From contig JAVVEG010000001.1 of NCBI GenBank assembly GCA_032251455.1, positions 1 through 64,000 on the forward strand: 64,000 nucleotides of DNA, read 5' to 3'. A model generated the notes under the pieces. The model was not told where the DNA came from and made no database searches. It saw only the letters and a list, made by a program, of their open reading frames with translations. The position numbers and the translations under genes are program-made. The stretch is from JAVVEG01 sp032251455 (GTDB lineage Bacteria; Pseudomonadota; Gammaproteobacteria; Pseudomonadales; Pseudohongiellaceae). Below, one piece after another: positions 1 to 9,855 of the stretch; position 1 is the stretch's first letter; every line of letters begins with the position of its first letter.

Positions 1-891
1 GGCATTGCTTCTGTGATCATGGTGCTGGTATCGATTCTCTCACTGGCCGTCAATTCATTGAATTTTGGCCTGGACTTTACCAGCGGCACCCTGGTTGATG
101 TTGCCTACCCACAGACGGCTGATATTCCGGCAATCAGAACATCACTGACTGAAGCGGGTTATGCCGAAGCCGTTGTAGTGCCCTATGGTTCCGATCGTGA
201 AGTGCTGGTGCGTGTGCCTTCCCCGGAAGGGGTGGAGGATCGCGATGCCTCGGCAATCGGGGATGAAATCATGCAGGTGCTGCAAGCCAACAGCACTGGG
301 GAGTTGGTGCTGAGAAGCTCAGAGTTTGTTTCGCCTCAGGTTGGTGAAGAGCTGGCAGAGAGCGGCGGCATGGGTTTGCTGGTCGCACTGGGTATAGTCA
401 TGATGTATGTGGCGGTGCGTTTTCAGTTCAAGTTTTCAGTGGGTGCGGTGGTTGCCCTCATACATGATGTGCTGGTGATTCTGGGCCTGTTTTCGCTATT
501 TCAGGTGACTTTCGACCTGACTGTACTGGCGGCGCTGCTGGCGGTGATTGGTTACTCGCTCAATGACACCATCGTGGTGGCAGACCGGATCCGGGAAAAT
601 TTTCGCATCCTGCGAACCGGCACCCCGGCAGAGATGATCAATATTTCGCTGAACCAGGTTTTAAGCCGAACCATTATCACCTCATTTACCACCTTACTGG
701 TGTTGTTCGCCATGCTGTTGGTGGGCGGCGACGCCATCCGTGGTTTTGCCGAGGCTCTGATCATGGGGATTACCGTGGGCACTTATTCTTCCATCTACGT
801 GGTAACCAACGTCCTGCTTTATATGGGTGTCAGCAAAGAGGATTTGATGGTTCCGGTCAAGGAAGGGGTCGATCAGGATTCAATGCCCTGA
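1..891 (+). CDS. secF: Protein translocase subunit SecF (5' end outside window)
   Basis: SecF is an inner-membrane partner of SecD that uses the proton gradient to help pull secreted proteins across the SecYEG channel. The open frame runs in from base 1, so the first residues and the upstream secD lie outside the window; 296 residues are visible. The family signature after the first membrane segment reads GLDFTSGT, where most SecF proteins have GLDFTGGT. Further membrane segments follow from about residue 120, including the conserved stretch GYSLNDTIVVADRIREN. The C-terminus is hydrophilic and short. The stop codon lies inside the converging panP gene, giving a 35-bp tail-to-tail overlap. Identification is firm; only the start is missing. 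Confidence 0.96.
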   Translation, partial: GIASVIMVLVSILSLAVNSLNFGLDFTSGTLVDVAYPQTADIPAIRTSLTEAGYAEAVVVPYGSDREVLVRVPSPEGVEDRDASAIGDEIMQVLQANSTGELVLRSSEFVSPQVGEELAESGGMGLLVALGIVMMYVAVRFQFKFSVGAVVALIHDVLVILGLFSLFQVTFDLTVLAALLAVIGYSLNDTIVVADRIRENFRILRTGTPAEMINISLNQVLSRTIITSFTTLLVLFAMLLVGGDAIRGFAEALIMGITVGTYSSIYVVTNVLLYMGVSKEDLMVPVKEGVDQDSMP

Positions 892-2509
892 TTTCGGCAA
901 AGGCTGCCTGTAGGTCATCGCGCCCGGCAATGGCTCGTTGTTCGAACAGAATTCCCGCCAGAATCTCCATCGTGGTCAGTGGGTTTGCCGTCACGGCCCT
1001 GAATACAGTCAGGGTATCACCCTGGTATTTCTCAGGGGTAAGGCGTGTCCTGGACACGAAGGATTTGCCTTCACTGCGTTGGATTTTCTGCATGTTACGG
1101 ATAATCAGGCTGAGCCGGTTATTGATCTCGGTGCGCTGTTCAGAGTTGGCCTTGAGCAATTGGGCATGGATGTCCGCTGGCAGATAGCGATAGGTAAGGA
1201 TATTGAGTTCAGGGGCGGAAATCAGCTCAAAATCGTCGCTCGTTGTGATCAGCTCGGCAAACTTCCTTGCTTTTTCAATGCCTTGATCGATCAGTAGAGC
1301 GTAACCCTTGCGGCCGATGATGTTCAGCCCGGCATGCACAAGAATGGCCATTCCCGGCCTGGAACCCTCAACGGTGTGACTGCCGAGGTCCTTGGAGCCC
1401 TTGCGGATGATGTATTCGGCATGGTGTTCAACGCTGTTGAGAGTATTGGGGTTGCGAAAAACACAGATTCCAGCACCCATCGGAACATAGAGCTGTTTAT
1501 GGGCATCCAGGGTTACCGAATCGGCGCGTTCAATCCCTTTCAGCAATTTGCGGTGTGTGCTGGAAAACAGGGTGGGTCCTCCCCAGGCAGAATCGACATG
1601 GAAATGAATCTGTTGCTCTGCGGCGATATCGGCGAGGGTATCCAGTGGGTCAACCGAGCCTGTTTCAGATGCTCCAGCCACCCCCACGATGGCCATTACC
1701 TTGATACCTTTTTCCTGCAATTGTTGGCATTTTTGCAGCAGCGCATCAGGGCGTACCCGGTTATGTGCATCTGTTGCTATCGAGATCAGCTGGCGGCGGC
1801 CGATACCCAGAATATCGGCTGTCTTGTTCAATGAGTAGTGGCCCCGTTCGGATACCAGTATCGCCAAACCCTTGTAGCCGTAATGCAGCATACCAGCGGC
1901 CAGGCCATCCTGGGCCAGACCGGCAAATTCACCATCGGGGCGCAGCATATTATTCCGGGCTGCCCACAAGGCAGTAAGATTGGCTATGGTCCCGCCGGAA
2001 CAGAAACTGCCGATGGCATGGTTTCGGTCGTGCATCCATTGCGTATAGAAACCAGGGTCTTGCTGATAGACCAGGTGATGGATCATCCCGATGACCTGGC
2101 GCTCCAGTGGCGTGAAGGCCTTCGAGGTTTCCACTTTGACCAGGTTCTGGTTGAGGGCCAGCATGATCCGAGACAGTGGCAACATGAAATAAGGTAATGC
2201 CGAGGCCATGTGTCCGACAAAACTGGGGGCAGAAATATGAACTGACTGAGCAACCAGTTTGTCGAGTACGAACTGGATCTGCTCAGAAACAAACCGGGGT
2301 TGTTCAGGAATGACAGGGTCAGAAAAGTCCTTCTCGATCTCTGCCAGGTCACGTTCTGCTGCCACAATATGTTCTTGCAGAAAACCGGTCATATTCTGGG
2401 CAATGGCTTGATCAATCCTACCCAGGGTGGAATCGGGTGCCTCAGGTACGGTAAAAATCCGGTGCAGGCTATCGAGACTGGCCTCCGCCAGTTTTGGGTT
2501 CACAGTCAT
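857..2509 (-). CDS. panP: Pyridoxal-phosphate aspartate 1-decarboxylase PanP-like
   Basis: A 550-residue group II PLP decarboxylase. Length and sequence resemble PanP, the PLP enzyme that replaces pyruvoyl-type PanD in Vibrio and other marine Gammaproteobacteria and makes beta-alanine for pantothenate and CoA. Visible marks are the cofactor region FCSGGTIANLTALWAARN, the HVDSAWGG aspartate segment and the Schiff-base lysine K338 in DAHKQ. The ATG at 2507-2509 starts a protein that is colinear with the family from its first residues. The gene is divergent from the mltD-like gene and converges on secF, with overlapping ends. The substrate is inferred; a glutamate/tyrosine decarboxylase-like activity cannot be excluded from sequence alone. 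No panD is visible here. Confidence 0.85.
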   Translation of the reverse strand: MTVNPKLAEASLDSLHRIFTVPEAPDSTLGRIDQAIAQNMTGFLQEHIVAAERDLAEIEKDFSDPVIPEQPRFVSEQIQFVLDKLVAQSVHISAPSFVGHMASALPYFMLPLSRIMLALNQNLVKVETSKAFTPLERQVIGMIHHLVYQQDPGFYTQWMHDRNHAIGSFCSGGTIANLTALWAARNNMLRPDGEFAGLAQDGLAAGMLHYGYKGLAILVSERGHYSLNKTADILGIGRRQLISIATDAHNRVRPDALLQKCQQLQEKGIKVMAIVGVAGASETGSVDPLDTLADIAAEQQIHFHVDSAWGGPTLFSSTHRKLLKGIERADSVTLDAHKQLYVPMGAGICVFRNPNTLNSVEHHAEYIIRKGSKDLGSHTVEGSRPGMAILVHAGLNIIGRKGYALLIDQGIEKARKFAELITTSDDFELISAPELNILTYRYLPADIHAQLLKANSEQRTEINNRLSLIIRNMQKIQRSEGKSFVSRTRLTPEKYQGDTLTVFRAVTANPLTTMEILAGILFEQRAIAGRDDLQAAFAEIRALNPDRPLP

Positions 2510-2737
2510 AGAGCACTATCCACAAACGGGGTCGGCAGTATAGTGGAATTGACCGGGTGGTGGGAATCACCAAAACGGCAAATGAAACGTGATTGCGGTT
2601 AGTGTATGCCCGCAAATGAGTTGACAGTTTTCTTCCGTGCGGGCAAGATCGCAGGAAATGGATTGGCTTGCTATCGACTCCTGAACGGGAAGGCTCCGCA
2701 GAAACACAATCGAGGACGTATTTTGAGAGTGAATTTC

Positions 2738-4890
2738 ATGCTGGTCAGATGCCAATACCTGCGTCTTGGCAACCTCTTGCTGCTGCTGGCGGGCACTTTG
2801 CTGGCGGCGGGGCTGCAAGCGCAGAATCCGGCCGACTTTCCCCGACCCGCCGAGCTGGAGCCCGCGATCCGCTTCTGGACCCGTGTCTATACCGAAATCG
2901 ATACTGACAGTGGCTTCCTGCACGACTCAAACAATCTGGCCGTCATCTATAAGCGGGTTGATTACGATCGACCCTTGATAGAACAGCAAAGAAAACGCAT
3001 ACAGGAAGACCTGAAGGTACTTGCCAGTGGCAAGCGCACTGGGCTGACCGGGCATCAACAGCAGCTGCTGGAGGCCTGGCCTGCGGATGTCAGCAACGAG
3101 CGTCTGGCACAGGCGGTCAATACGGTGCGCTTCCAGCTGGGGCAGTCAGACCGGTTTGTAGAGGGGCTGATTCGTTCCGGGGCCTACCGTCAACATATTG
3201 AAAAGGTGACTGCAGAGCGCAACCTCCCCATTGAACTGAGCGCCCTGCCGCATGTGGAATCCTCGTTTCATCCGGGCGCCTATTCCCATGCCAATGCGGC
3301 GGGCATGTGGCAGTTCATCCGTTCCACCGGGCAACGTTTCATGCGCATTGACCACATAGTGGATGAGCGCATGGACCCCTATACAGCCACCTATGCGGCG
3401 ATGAGCCTGCTGGAGTACAACTACAGTGTGCTGGGCACCTGGCCGTTGGCCCTGACAGCCTATAATCATGGGGCTGGCGGGCTGGCACGGGCAGTGCGAG
3501 AACTGGGCAGTAATCGTATCGAGGATGTGATTGCCAACTACCGGGGTTCGAGCTTCGGCTTTGCATCGCGCAATTTCTATCCACAGTTTCTGGCGGTCAT
3601 CGACGTGGAAAAACAGGCCCAGGCGCTGTTTGGCATTTTGCAGCTGGATTCTCACCCGGAGTATGAGGAGTTCGAACTCGAAGCCTTTGTCGAGGCGCAG
3701 ACCCTGGCCAGGGTTCTGGGAGTGAGTCTCGACCAGCTCAGATTCGATAATCCAGCCCTGCGACCGGTCATATGGGAAGGCAGCAAGCGCATCCCCAAAG
3801 GGTATACGGTAAAAGTGCAGAAAAAATCGCTGAAAGGTGATCTGTCCGCGCTGCTGGCCAGGATTCCCGCACAGCAAATGTATGCCATGCAGACCCCTGA
3901 TTTGAACTATGTGGTGCAACGGGGAGATAGCCTGTCTGCAATAGCATCTCGTTTCAACACCAGTGTCGCCAGACTGGTGTCAATCAACCAGCTGCGCGAT
4001 GCGCACCGTATCCGGGTGGGTCAAAACCTCATTTTGCCTACTGATCAGGTGACAGCTGCAATCGCGGCTCAAAGCGTACCGACTGCACAGCCTGTAAATA
4101 CAGCGACTCAGGACACCTATGCTGTCCGCCGGGGGGATACCCTGTCGATCATTGCCAGACGCTTTGGTGTGACTGAGCAGACCTTGCTCGCGGTAAATGA
4201 CATCGACAACGCTGATCGTATCTATCCTGGCCAGACACTCAAGCTGCGAACGACAGCTTCGGTTGTGAATAACGAACCCGTGCCACAAACAGTGGCCTAT
4301 GTGCAGGCTGACCCGGTTGAGCCTCTGCTCGAAGCTGCAGAACCTGTTGTGGCAGAGAATTCACTTAATGAGCAGGATGGAGAGCAGCCTCTGCCGGAAA
4401 CTCCAACAACAGAGCTGGTGGCAGATCAACCCGCGCTGGATGTTCCCGTCGATGCAGTAGCCAGCAATGAACAGCTGGAGGTTGAATTGTCAGCAGACCC
4501 TTCGGATTACAGTGTCCGTGCGGATAACACCATCGAGATTCAGGCCACCGAGACCCTGGGGCATTATGCCGAATGGCTCGGGGTGAGAGCTTCCAATGTG
4601 CGAGCCTGGAACGGCTTGCGCTTTGGTCAGCAGGTGGTCATGGGTGATCGCCTGACACTGAATTTTGCCGAAGTGGACATTGCCGAGTTTGAGCGGCAAA
4701 GGCGCAATTACCATCTGGCCCAGCAGCAGGAGTTTTTCAAAAGATATCGCATTCAGGATCTGGATCAATATCAGATAGCCGCCAATGACAATATTTCAAC
4801 GCTGGCCGCTCGCAAATACTCGGTGCCGATCTGGTTACTGAGGCAGTACAATCCCGAGCTGGATTTCGATCTGTTGCGCATAGGACAGAC
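2738..4890 (+). CDS. mltD: Membrane-bound lytic transglycosylase D-like, LysM repeats (3' end in gap)
   Basis: Cleaves peptidoglycan glycan strands with formation of 1,6-anhydro ends. From ATG 2738 the protein begins with a typical signal peptide (hydrophobic run LGNLLLLLAGTLLAAGLQA); no lipobox cysteine is seen, unlike E. coli MltD. A GTG at 2729 and a TTG at 2723 are in frame, and GAGGA at 2712-2716 could serve the TTG. An SLT domain follows, with the catalytic glutamate in LPHVESSFHPGAYS and the motifs AAGMWQFI and LTAYNHGAGG. Two clear LysM modules start at VVQRGDSLSAIA and AVRRGDTLSIIA, and two weaker LysM-like modules follow after an acidic linker. The last module is cut by the gap at 4891, so the stop is not visible. 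Confidence 0.92.
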
Positions 4891-4990
4891 NNNNNNNNNN
4901 NNNNNNNNNNNNNNNNNNNNNNNNNNNNNNNNNNNNNNNNNNNNNNNNNNNNNNNNNNNNNNNNNNNNNNNNNNNNNNNNNNNNNNNNNN
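4891..4990. other. Assembly gap (100 N)
   Basis: A run of exactly 100 N, which is usually a placeholder for a gap of unknown size. It lies between two converging genes and hides the C-termini and stop codons of the mltD-like gene and of the SltB-type transglycosylase, plus any terminator between them. Confidence 0.98.
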
Positions 4991-6054
4991 TTGAAGGAAG
5001 GGTTATAACGCATCAGTGAGCAGAAATTGCGATAAACCAGATAACCCTTGTCATCACCTTCATCCCCGATAATCAAGGCTGCCGGCAGATTTCTCGTCGG
5101 CAGGCTGGTGCCATCTTCCCGGCGCACCCCCAACGCCTGCCAATCACTCAATGGCCGCCAGGCGCCCAGGGTCTGATACCGTCGGCAGGCAGCATCCGGG
5201 GTAATGCCGTCATTCTGGCTGGCGGGCAGTGATTGTTCACCTCCAGGTGGCAGGCTGACTATTCGTCCCCAGGTCTGATCATCCCGCCAACCGCTGGCTT
5301 TAAGATAGTTCGCTACCGAGCCGATGACATCAGGCCCCCATGTCCACAGGTCCCGCTGGCCGTCGCCATCATGGTCCACCGCCAGCTGCAGGTAGCTGGT
5401 AGGGGTAAATTGAGCCTGGCCCAGAGCACCAGCCCAGGAACTTTTCATCATATCGATCGAGGCATAGCCTTGGTCGACAATTTCAAAGGCGGCAAACAAC
5501 TGGGTGCGAAACTGTGCTCCCCGCCGGCCATCGAATGCCAGAGTGGCGACCACGTTGAACAGGGGTTCAGTGATGGGGAAGGTGCCGTAGTTGCTTTCGA
5601 TGCCGAGGATAGCCAAGGGAAACCGGCCCTGAACACCGTAGGCGGCGGCCGTTTCATTGATCATCTGGGCCTGTTCTGCCAGCAGGTTCTTACCGTGTTC
5701 GATACGCCATTCACTAACCCGGTTCAGGTAACGTGCGTAGGTATCCACAAACTCCGCCTGATTGCGATCGGCCTGGATTACCTGACGCTGGGGGCTGATT
5801 GCGGGAATGATCGAATCCAGTGTTTCTGCCCGGATGCCCCGCTCCAGGGCTTCAGCGCGAAACTCCTGTAACCAGGTCTGGAATGCAGCACTGTCATCCG
5901 CTGTGGATTCCTCTGCCTGCTGAGCTATAGCCTGATTGATACCGATCAGGCCTGCCCCAAGCTGCAAGCCGAGGGCAGTCGAAAGCGCCAGTAGCAGTTT
6001 TCCGGCTGGAAAAACCGGGGCAAATCTGGCCTTGGCGGGTTGCGCTGCAATCAT
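4991..6054 (-). CDS. Lytic murein transglycosylase, SltB/MltB family (3' end in gap)
   Basis: A periplasmic peptidoglycan lyase of the MltB/SltB type (SLT_2 domain). The start at ATG 6052-6054 is preceded by GGAGA at a good distance and gives a signal peptide ending near INQAIAQQ. The catalytic glutamate is in LGIESNYGTFPI, and the substrate-groove motifs SSWAGALGQAQFTPTSYL and DHDGDGQRDLW follow, as in the family. About 354 codons are visible before the assembly gap; full members are a little longer, so only the C-terminal part should be missing. It faces the mltD-like gene tail to tail, so two wall hydrolases of different families sit side by side. An in-frame upstream ATG at 6123 gives an unlikely N-terminal extension. 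Confidence 0.9.
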
Positions 6055-6196
6055 CTTCTCTCCATTCAGCAAGCAAGTGGTTTCATGTATTATAGGCACC
6101 GCCAGTGAATGATTTCCAGCCATTAAGTAATGAAACAGACAAGCGCAGAAGGACTGGTTTTACCGGGCCGACCGCCACGCACGATTGGAGAAGAAT

Positions 6197-7813
6197 TTGA
6201 GTAGTTCCGGGCTTGTGAGCAGCGATGAAAAGCTGTTGAAGCAAACAATGGCAGATTTACTGGCGACCCTGCCGCATAAAATCAGTTCCCCCCTGTTGCA
6301 TTGGGCAAAGGCCAGTCCTGGGGCAGTGGCAGTACGGGATCATCTGGGCAATGCGTGCACCTATGCAGAACTGGCTGAACGGGTCAGGCAGGCGCAGATA
6401 GTGCTTGCTGCTCACGGTATCGGCCCGGATGCAAGAGTGTTGCTGCTCAATGAGAACAGTGTCAGCCTGGTGGTTCTCATTCTGGCGCTGAGTGAGCTGG
6501 GCGCCTGGTCGGTTATCGTCAATGCCCGCATGTCAGCCAGTGAGATCAAACGCATACGTGATCATGCTGAGCCCGAAGCGGTTGTTTATCTGCTGGATTC
6601 CAGGGCTGCGCAGCAGCACTGGCAAGCGCTCGGTGATCACCCTGATGCGGCGGGAAAACAGCTGGAGTTGAATCTTGATCTGGGCTTGCAAACCAGCAGG
6701 CTGGGCATCGAGATCAACCCGTTTGCGCAGACCCGACAAAGAGACCCGCAATCAGCTGCCGTAGCCGCTTTGATCTATACGACCGGAACCACGGGTGCTC
6801 CCAAAGGGGTGATGCTGAGCCACAGGAATATTCTTTATGTCGCCGCTGTCACCAGCAAATTGCGTGGCATGCAGGCCAGTGACAGAATCTACGCTGTCTT
6901 ACCTATCTCGCATGTATTTGGTCTGGCAGCAGTTTTTCTGGCCTCTTTGTATATGGGGGCCGAGTTGGTGCTGGCTGATCGTTTTGACCCGGAGCAGACA
7001 ATGGAAACCCTGCGGGTTCAAGGTATAACCGGTTTGTTCGGTGTCCCGGCGATGTACGCCAGATTGCTTGAATATGCGACCATCAGGCAGCTGAAACCGA
7101 CGGATATGCCGAGGCTGCGCTTCATGTACTCTGGCGGTGCTCCGCTGGATCCTGTCATCAAGGCAAAAACCGAGGAGCTGTTTGGCCTGCGCCTGCTCAA
7201 CGCCTATGGCATGACAGAAAGCGGACCCACCATCTGTCAGGTGCGCTGTGATGAAACGCCCGATTCCTGTACTGTGGGCCGGCCTTTGCCCGGTCTGGAT
7301 ATAAAGGTGCTTGGTGTTGACGGCAAAGAGGTAGAGCCGGGGGCAGTAGGCGAGTTGCATGTGCGTGGGCCCAATATCATGCTGGGTTATTTCCGCAACC
7401 CGGAGGCCACCGCTGCCGTACTGGATCAGGATGGATTTCTGAATACAGGGGATCTGGTGCGTTGTGACGAGCAGGGCAATATGCATATTGCCGGCCGCAG
7501 CAAGGAGTTGATCATCCATTCAGGGTTCAATGTCTATCCCCCCGAGGTTGAGGCTGTTCTGGCAAAGCACCCGGATGTGACGCTCTGCGCCGTGATTGGT
7601 GAAGAGCATGCCGGCAATGAGGAGGTGGTGGCTTTTGTGCAGCGGGCACCGGGCAGTACATTGAGTGCGCAGGCACTGCAGGAATACATCAAGGCTGATC
7701 TGGCTGCCTACAAGCGTCCTGGTCGGATTGTGTTCATGGAACAGTTGCCTACAGCCCCTTCCGGGAAGGTGCTCAAGCACAGGCTGTCCGCAAGACAAGG
7801 CGCAGACGGATGA
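6197..7813 (+). CDS. AMP-dependent acyl-CoA synthetase/ligase
   Basis: A member of the ANL superfamily (about 538 residues) that activates a carboxylic acid as acyl-AMP and transfers it to CoA. The P-loop-like motif is LIYTTGTTGAPKGVMLSHRN, followed by YGMTESGP, the hinge region GRSKELIIHSGFNVYPPEVE and the C-terminal catalytic lysine in PSGKVLKHRL. TTG 6197 is preferred because GGAG at 6187-6190 is 6 bases upstream; TTG 6185, GTG 6215 and ATG 6248 are alternatives. It is followed by a NUDIX gene on the same strand, 52 bases downstream, which may share its transcript. The acid used cannot be read from the sequence; fatty acids or malonate-like acids are typical. Confidence 0.88.
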   Translation: MSSSGLVSSDEKLLKQTMADLLATLPHKISSPLLHWAKASPGAVAVRDHLGNACTYAELAERVRQAQIVLAAHGIGPDARVLLLNENSVSLVVLILALSELGAWSVIVNARMSASEIKRIRDHAEPEAVVYLLDSRAAQQHWQALGDHPDAAGKQLELNLDLGLQTSRLGIEINPFAQTRQRDPQSAAVAALIYTTGTTGAPKGVMLSHRNILYVAAVTSKLRGMQASDRIYAVLPISHVFGLAAVFLASLYMGAELVLADRFDPEQTMETLRVQGITGLFGVPAMYARLLEYATIRQLKPTDMPRLRFMYSGGAPLDPVIKAKTEELFGLRLLNAYGMTESGPTICQVRCDETPDSCTVGRPLPGLDIKVLGVDGKEVEPGAVGELHVRGPNIMLGYFRNPEATAAVLDQDGFLNTGDLVRCDEQGNMHIAGRSKELIIHSGFNVYPPEVEAVLAKHPDVTLCAVIGEEHAGNEEVVAFVQRAPGSTLSAQALQEYIKADLAAYKRPGRIVFMEQLPTAPSGKVLKHRLSARQGADG

Positions 7814-7865
7814 GCAGCAAAGGGCCGCAGGCTCATCAGCAGGGCAATGAACGGGGTAATGAGCA

Positions 7866-8426
7866 GTGACTCCTCAACCAGCGAGTACGGTTGTGCTTGT
7901 TCGCGACACCGAAGGCGAACCGGAAATCCTGTTGTTGTTGCGCAATAGCACACTGGTATTCAATGGTGGCCACTGGGTCTTTCCGGGAGGCAAGATAGAT
8001 GTTGGCGATTATGCCGCAGAAGACGCTCACGAGTATGCCGCAGCCTGTCGGGCAGTGGTCCGCGAGACCCGGGAAGAGGCGGGGATTGACATCAGTGGCG
8101 AGTCGCTGATTCATATCGCGCACTGGACAACCCCCGAGGGTATGTCCAGACGCTATTCCACCTGGTTTTTCCTGTGCCCGCTGATCAGTTCCCAGCCGGT
8201 AGTGGTGGACCAGGAGGAAATTCTCGATTTCCGCTGGATAGCACCGGGCGCTGCCCTGGAGGAGAATCGGCAGGGTCTGATCAAGCTGCCGTTTCCGACC
8301 TTAAAGACACTGGAAAGATTGCTTCAGTTCAATAATCTGGAAGCTATCTGCGAGGGTATGCGTAAGGCCGAGATCCACGTGTTTCCAGAGGATTCGGCGT
8401 TTTACACACCCTATCGCGAGGGTTGA
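7866..8426 (+). CDS. NUDIX hydrolase with extended Nudix box (RP2/NUDT19-like)
   Basis: A 186-residue pyrophosphatase of the NUDIX superfamily. The box starts at FPGGKIDVGD and ends with the metal-binding REUxEExGU core as RETREEAGI. Between them is an insert of about a dozen residues, so the standard 23-residue spacing is not kept. Such split boxes are known in the RP2/NUDT19 type, some of which cleave CoA or acyl-CoA. GTG 7866 is the first possible start, since a stop codon lies just upstream in frame, and GGGG precedes it. The gene follows an acyl-CoA synthetase, which fits a CoA-related substrate, but that is inference. Confidence 0.85.
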   Translation: MTPQPASTVVLVRDTEGEPEILLLLRNSTLVFNGGHWVFPGGKIDVGDYAAEDAHEYAAACRAVVRETREEAGIDISGESLIHIAHWTTPEGMSRRYSTWFFLCPLISSQPVVVDQEEILDFRWIAPGAALEENRQGLIKLPFPTLKTLERLLQFNNLEAICEGMRKAEIHVFPEDSAFYTPYREG

Positions 8427-8433
8427 CAGCCAA

Positions 8434-9531
8434 CTACACCAGTTCGGTCAGCAGGTCCTTGCTGAAGGTTTTCAGTGTGTCGGGCTGATCGTCGCGAATT
8501 TTCTGAACCCAATCCGGGTTGGCAAGCAGTGCCCTGCCGACAGCGATCAGATCAAATTCCTCGGCTTCCATCCGCTTGATCAGTTCGCTGATATCAGCCA
8601 CTTCGGCAGTTCCTTCACGGTAGGTTGCGATGAATTCCTCGCTCAGGCCAACACTGCCAACGCTGATACTGGGCTTGCCGGTCAACTTCTTGGTCCAGCC
8701 GGCCAGATTGAGCGAGGAGCCCGCAAACTCAGGTTCCCAGAAACGGCGTGAGCTGCAATGGAAAATATCCACACCGGCAGCGGACAAGGGGGCAAGCACC
8801 TCGGCCAGTTCCTCCGGAGTCGAGGCCAGACGGCTGTCAAAATCCTGCTGCTTCCATTGCGAAAAGCGCAGGATGATGGGGAAATCCTCACCGACTTCAG
8901 CGCGAATGGCAGCCACGATATCGGCGGCAAACTGGCTTCTGGCTGTGCGTGAACCACCATATCTGTCGCTGCGCTGGTTGGTCCCCTCCCAGAAAAAGGA
9001 ATCGATGAGATAGCCATGAGCGCCATGAATTTCCAGAGCGTCAAAGCCCAAAGCCTTTGCGTTGCGCCCGGCCTCGGCAAAGGCCCGAATCAATTCGTCT
9101 ATTTCAGCAATAGTCAATGGTTTCAATACCTTCTTGCCGGGTTGCAGCAATCCGGATGGGGATGCCGAGGGGTAATCCGGGAAAGGGCCTTCGCCGGGCT
9201 TGCGGATTGAACCGACATGCCACAGCTGGGGTGCAATTTTTCCGCCGGCCTGATGTACGGCGCGGACGACCTCTGCCCAGCCTGCCAGGGCTGCCTCACT
9301 GTGGAAATTGGGAATCGATGTGGAGGAGGAGGCCCCTTTGTGATTGACAGTAGTGCCTTCGGTGATGATCAGGCCGACATCGCCTGCCGCACGTCTGCGA
9401 TAGTAATCCACCACATTGGCTCCCGGCACGCCATTGGGTGAGAATTGCCGTGTCATGGGTGCCATGACAATGCGGTTTTTTAAAGTGAGTTTGGGGTGTG
9501 AGAAAGGAACAAATAATGCGTTGGTGTTCAT
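8434..9531 (-). CDS. NADH:flavin oxidoreductase, Old Yellow Enzyme family
   Basis: A 365-residue FMN-dependent TIM-barrel ene-reductase. Visible family marks are the N-terminal KNRIVMAPMTR, the FMN-binding PQLWHVG, the active-site pair in HGAHGYLIDSFFW with NQRSDRYGG, and the C-terminal phosphate loop around FDLIAVGRALLANPDW. These enzymes reduce activated C=C bonds using NAD(P)H. The natural substrate is not predictable. Coding starts at ATG 9531; the stop is 7 bases from the NUDIX stop on the other strand, so the two genes converge with no room for a separate terminator. Confidence 0.93.
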   Translation of the reverse strand: MNTNALFVPFSHPKLTLKNRIVMAPMTRQFSPNGVPGANVVDYYRRRAAGDVGLIITEGTTVNHKGASSSTSIPNFHSEAALAGWAEVVRAVHQAGGKIAPQLWHVGSIRKPGEGPFPDYPSASPSGLLQPGKKVLKPLTIAEIDELIRAFAEAGRNAKALGFDALEIHGAHGYLIDSFFWEGTNQRSDRYGGSRTARSQFAADIVAAIRAEVGEDFPIILRFSQWKQQDFDSRLASTPEELAEVLAPLSAAGVDIFHCSSRRFWEPEFAGSSLNLAGWTKKLTGKPSISVGSVGLSEEFIATYREGTAEVADISELIKRMEAEEFDLIAVGRALLANPDWVQKIRDDQPDTLKTFSKDLLTELV

Positions 9532-9855
9532 AAATCCTGCCTGTAGTGATCAAGTTTCAGTCGTGGATGGCGCATTGTAGGGGCAGGTGACAGGGTAGTC
9601 TACCGGCAATATTCCTTCAATTCTGGCCCCCGGGAAAGACTGTCATCAGCTGAACGGTCACTAACTGAGAAACAGCTCTGCCGAGGCCCGGATTGGGGCT
9701 AAGGGCTGCCGGTTTTACCGGCCACCCCTGGTTTTGGGTATCTGGACGTTTGCAAGCTATCCTTGGGCTTGCTTTTGGTTTGAAGTTAATGGGATAGTTA
9801 GGCCTGTCAGGCTGTCGTAGAAAATTCATTTAACGTCACTGAACCGGGATTCGCC
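9532..9855. other. Intergenic spacer between divergent OYE gene and MoxR/VWA operon
   Basis: A 324-base spacer that must contain the promoters of the leftward OYE gene and the rightward eight-gene operon. It is rich in GC near 9600-9730 and AT-rich close to the operon start. I saw no convincing sigma-70 box pair, no operator palindrome and no small gene with codon-like structure. Confidence 0.6.

Noticed and set aside
5233..5871. A 212-codon rightward frame opposite the SltB-like gene
   Set aside because: Antisense to the catalytic domain and without coding features.
9532..9855. Possible phage or IS boundary at the edge of the MoxR/VWA operon
   Set aside because: No inverted terminal repeats, integrase or tRNA was seen, and base composition appears continuous with the flanks.
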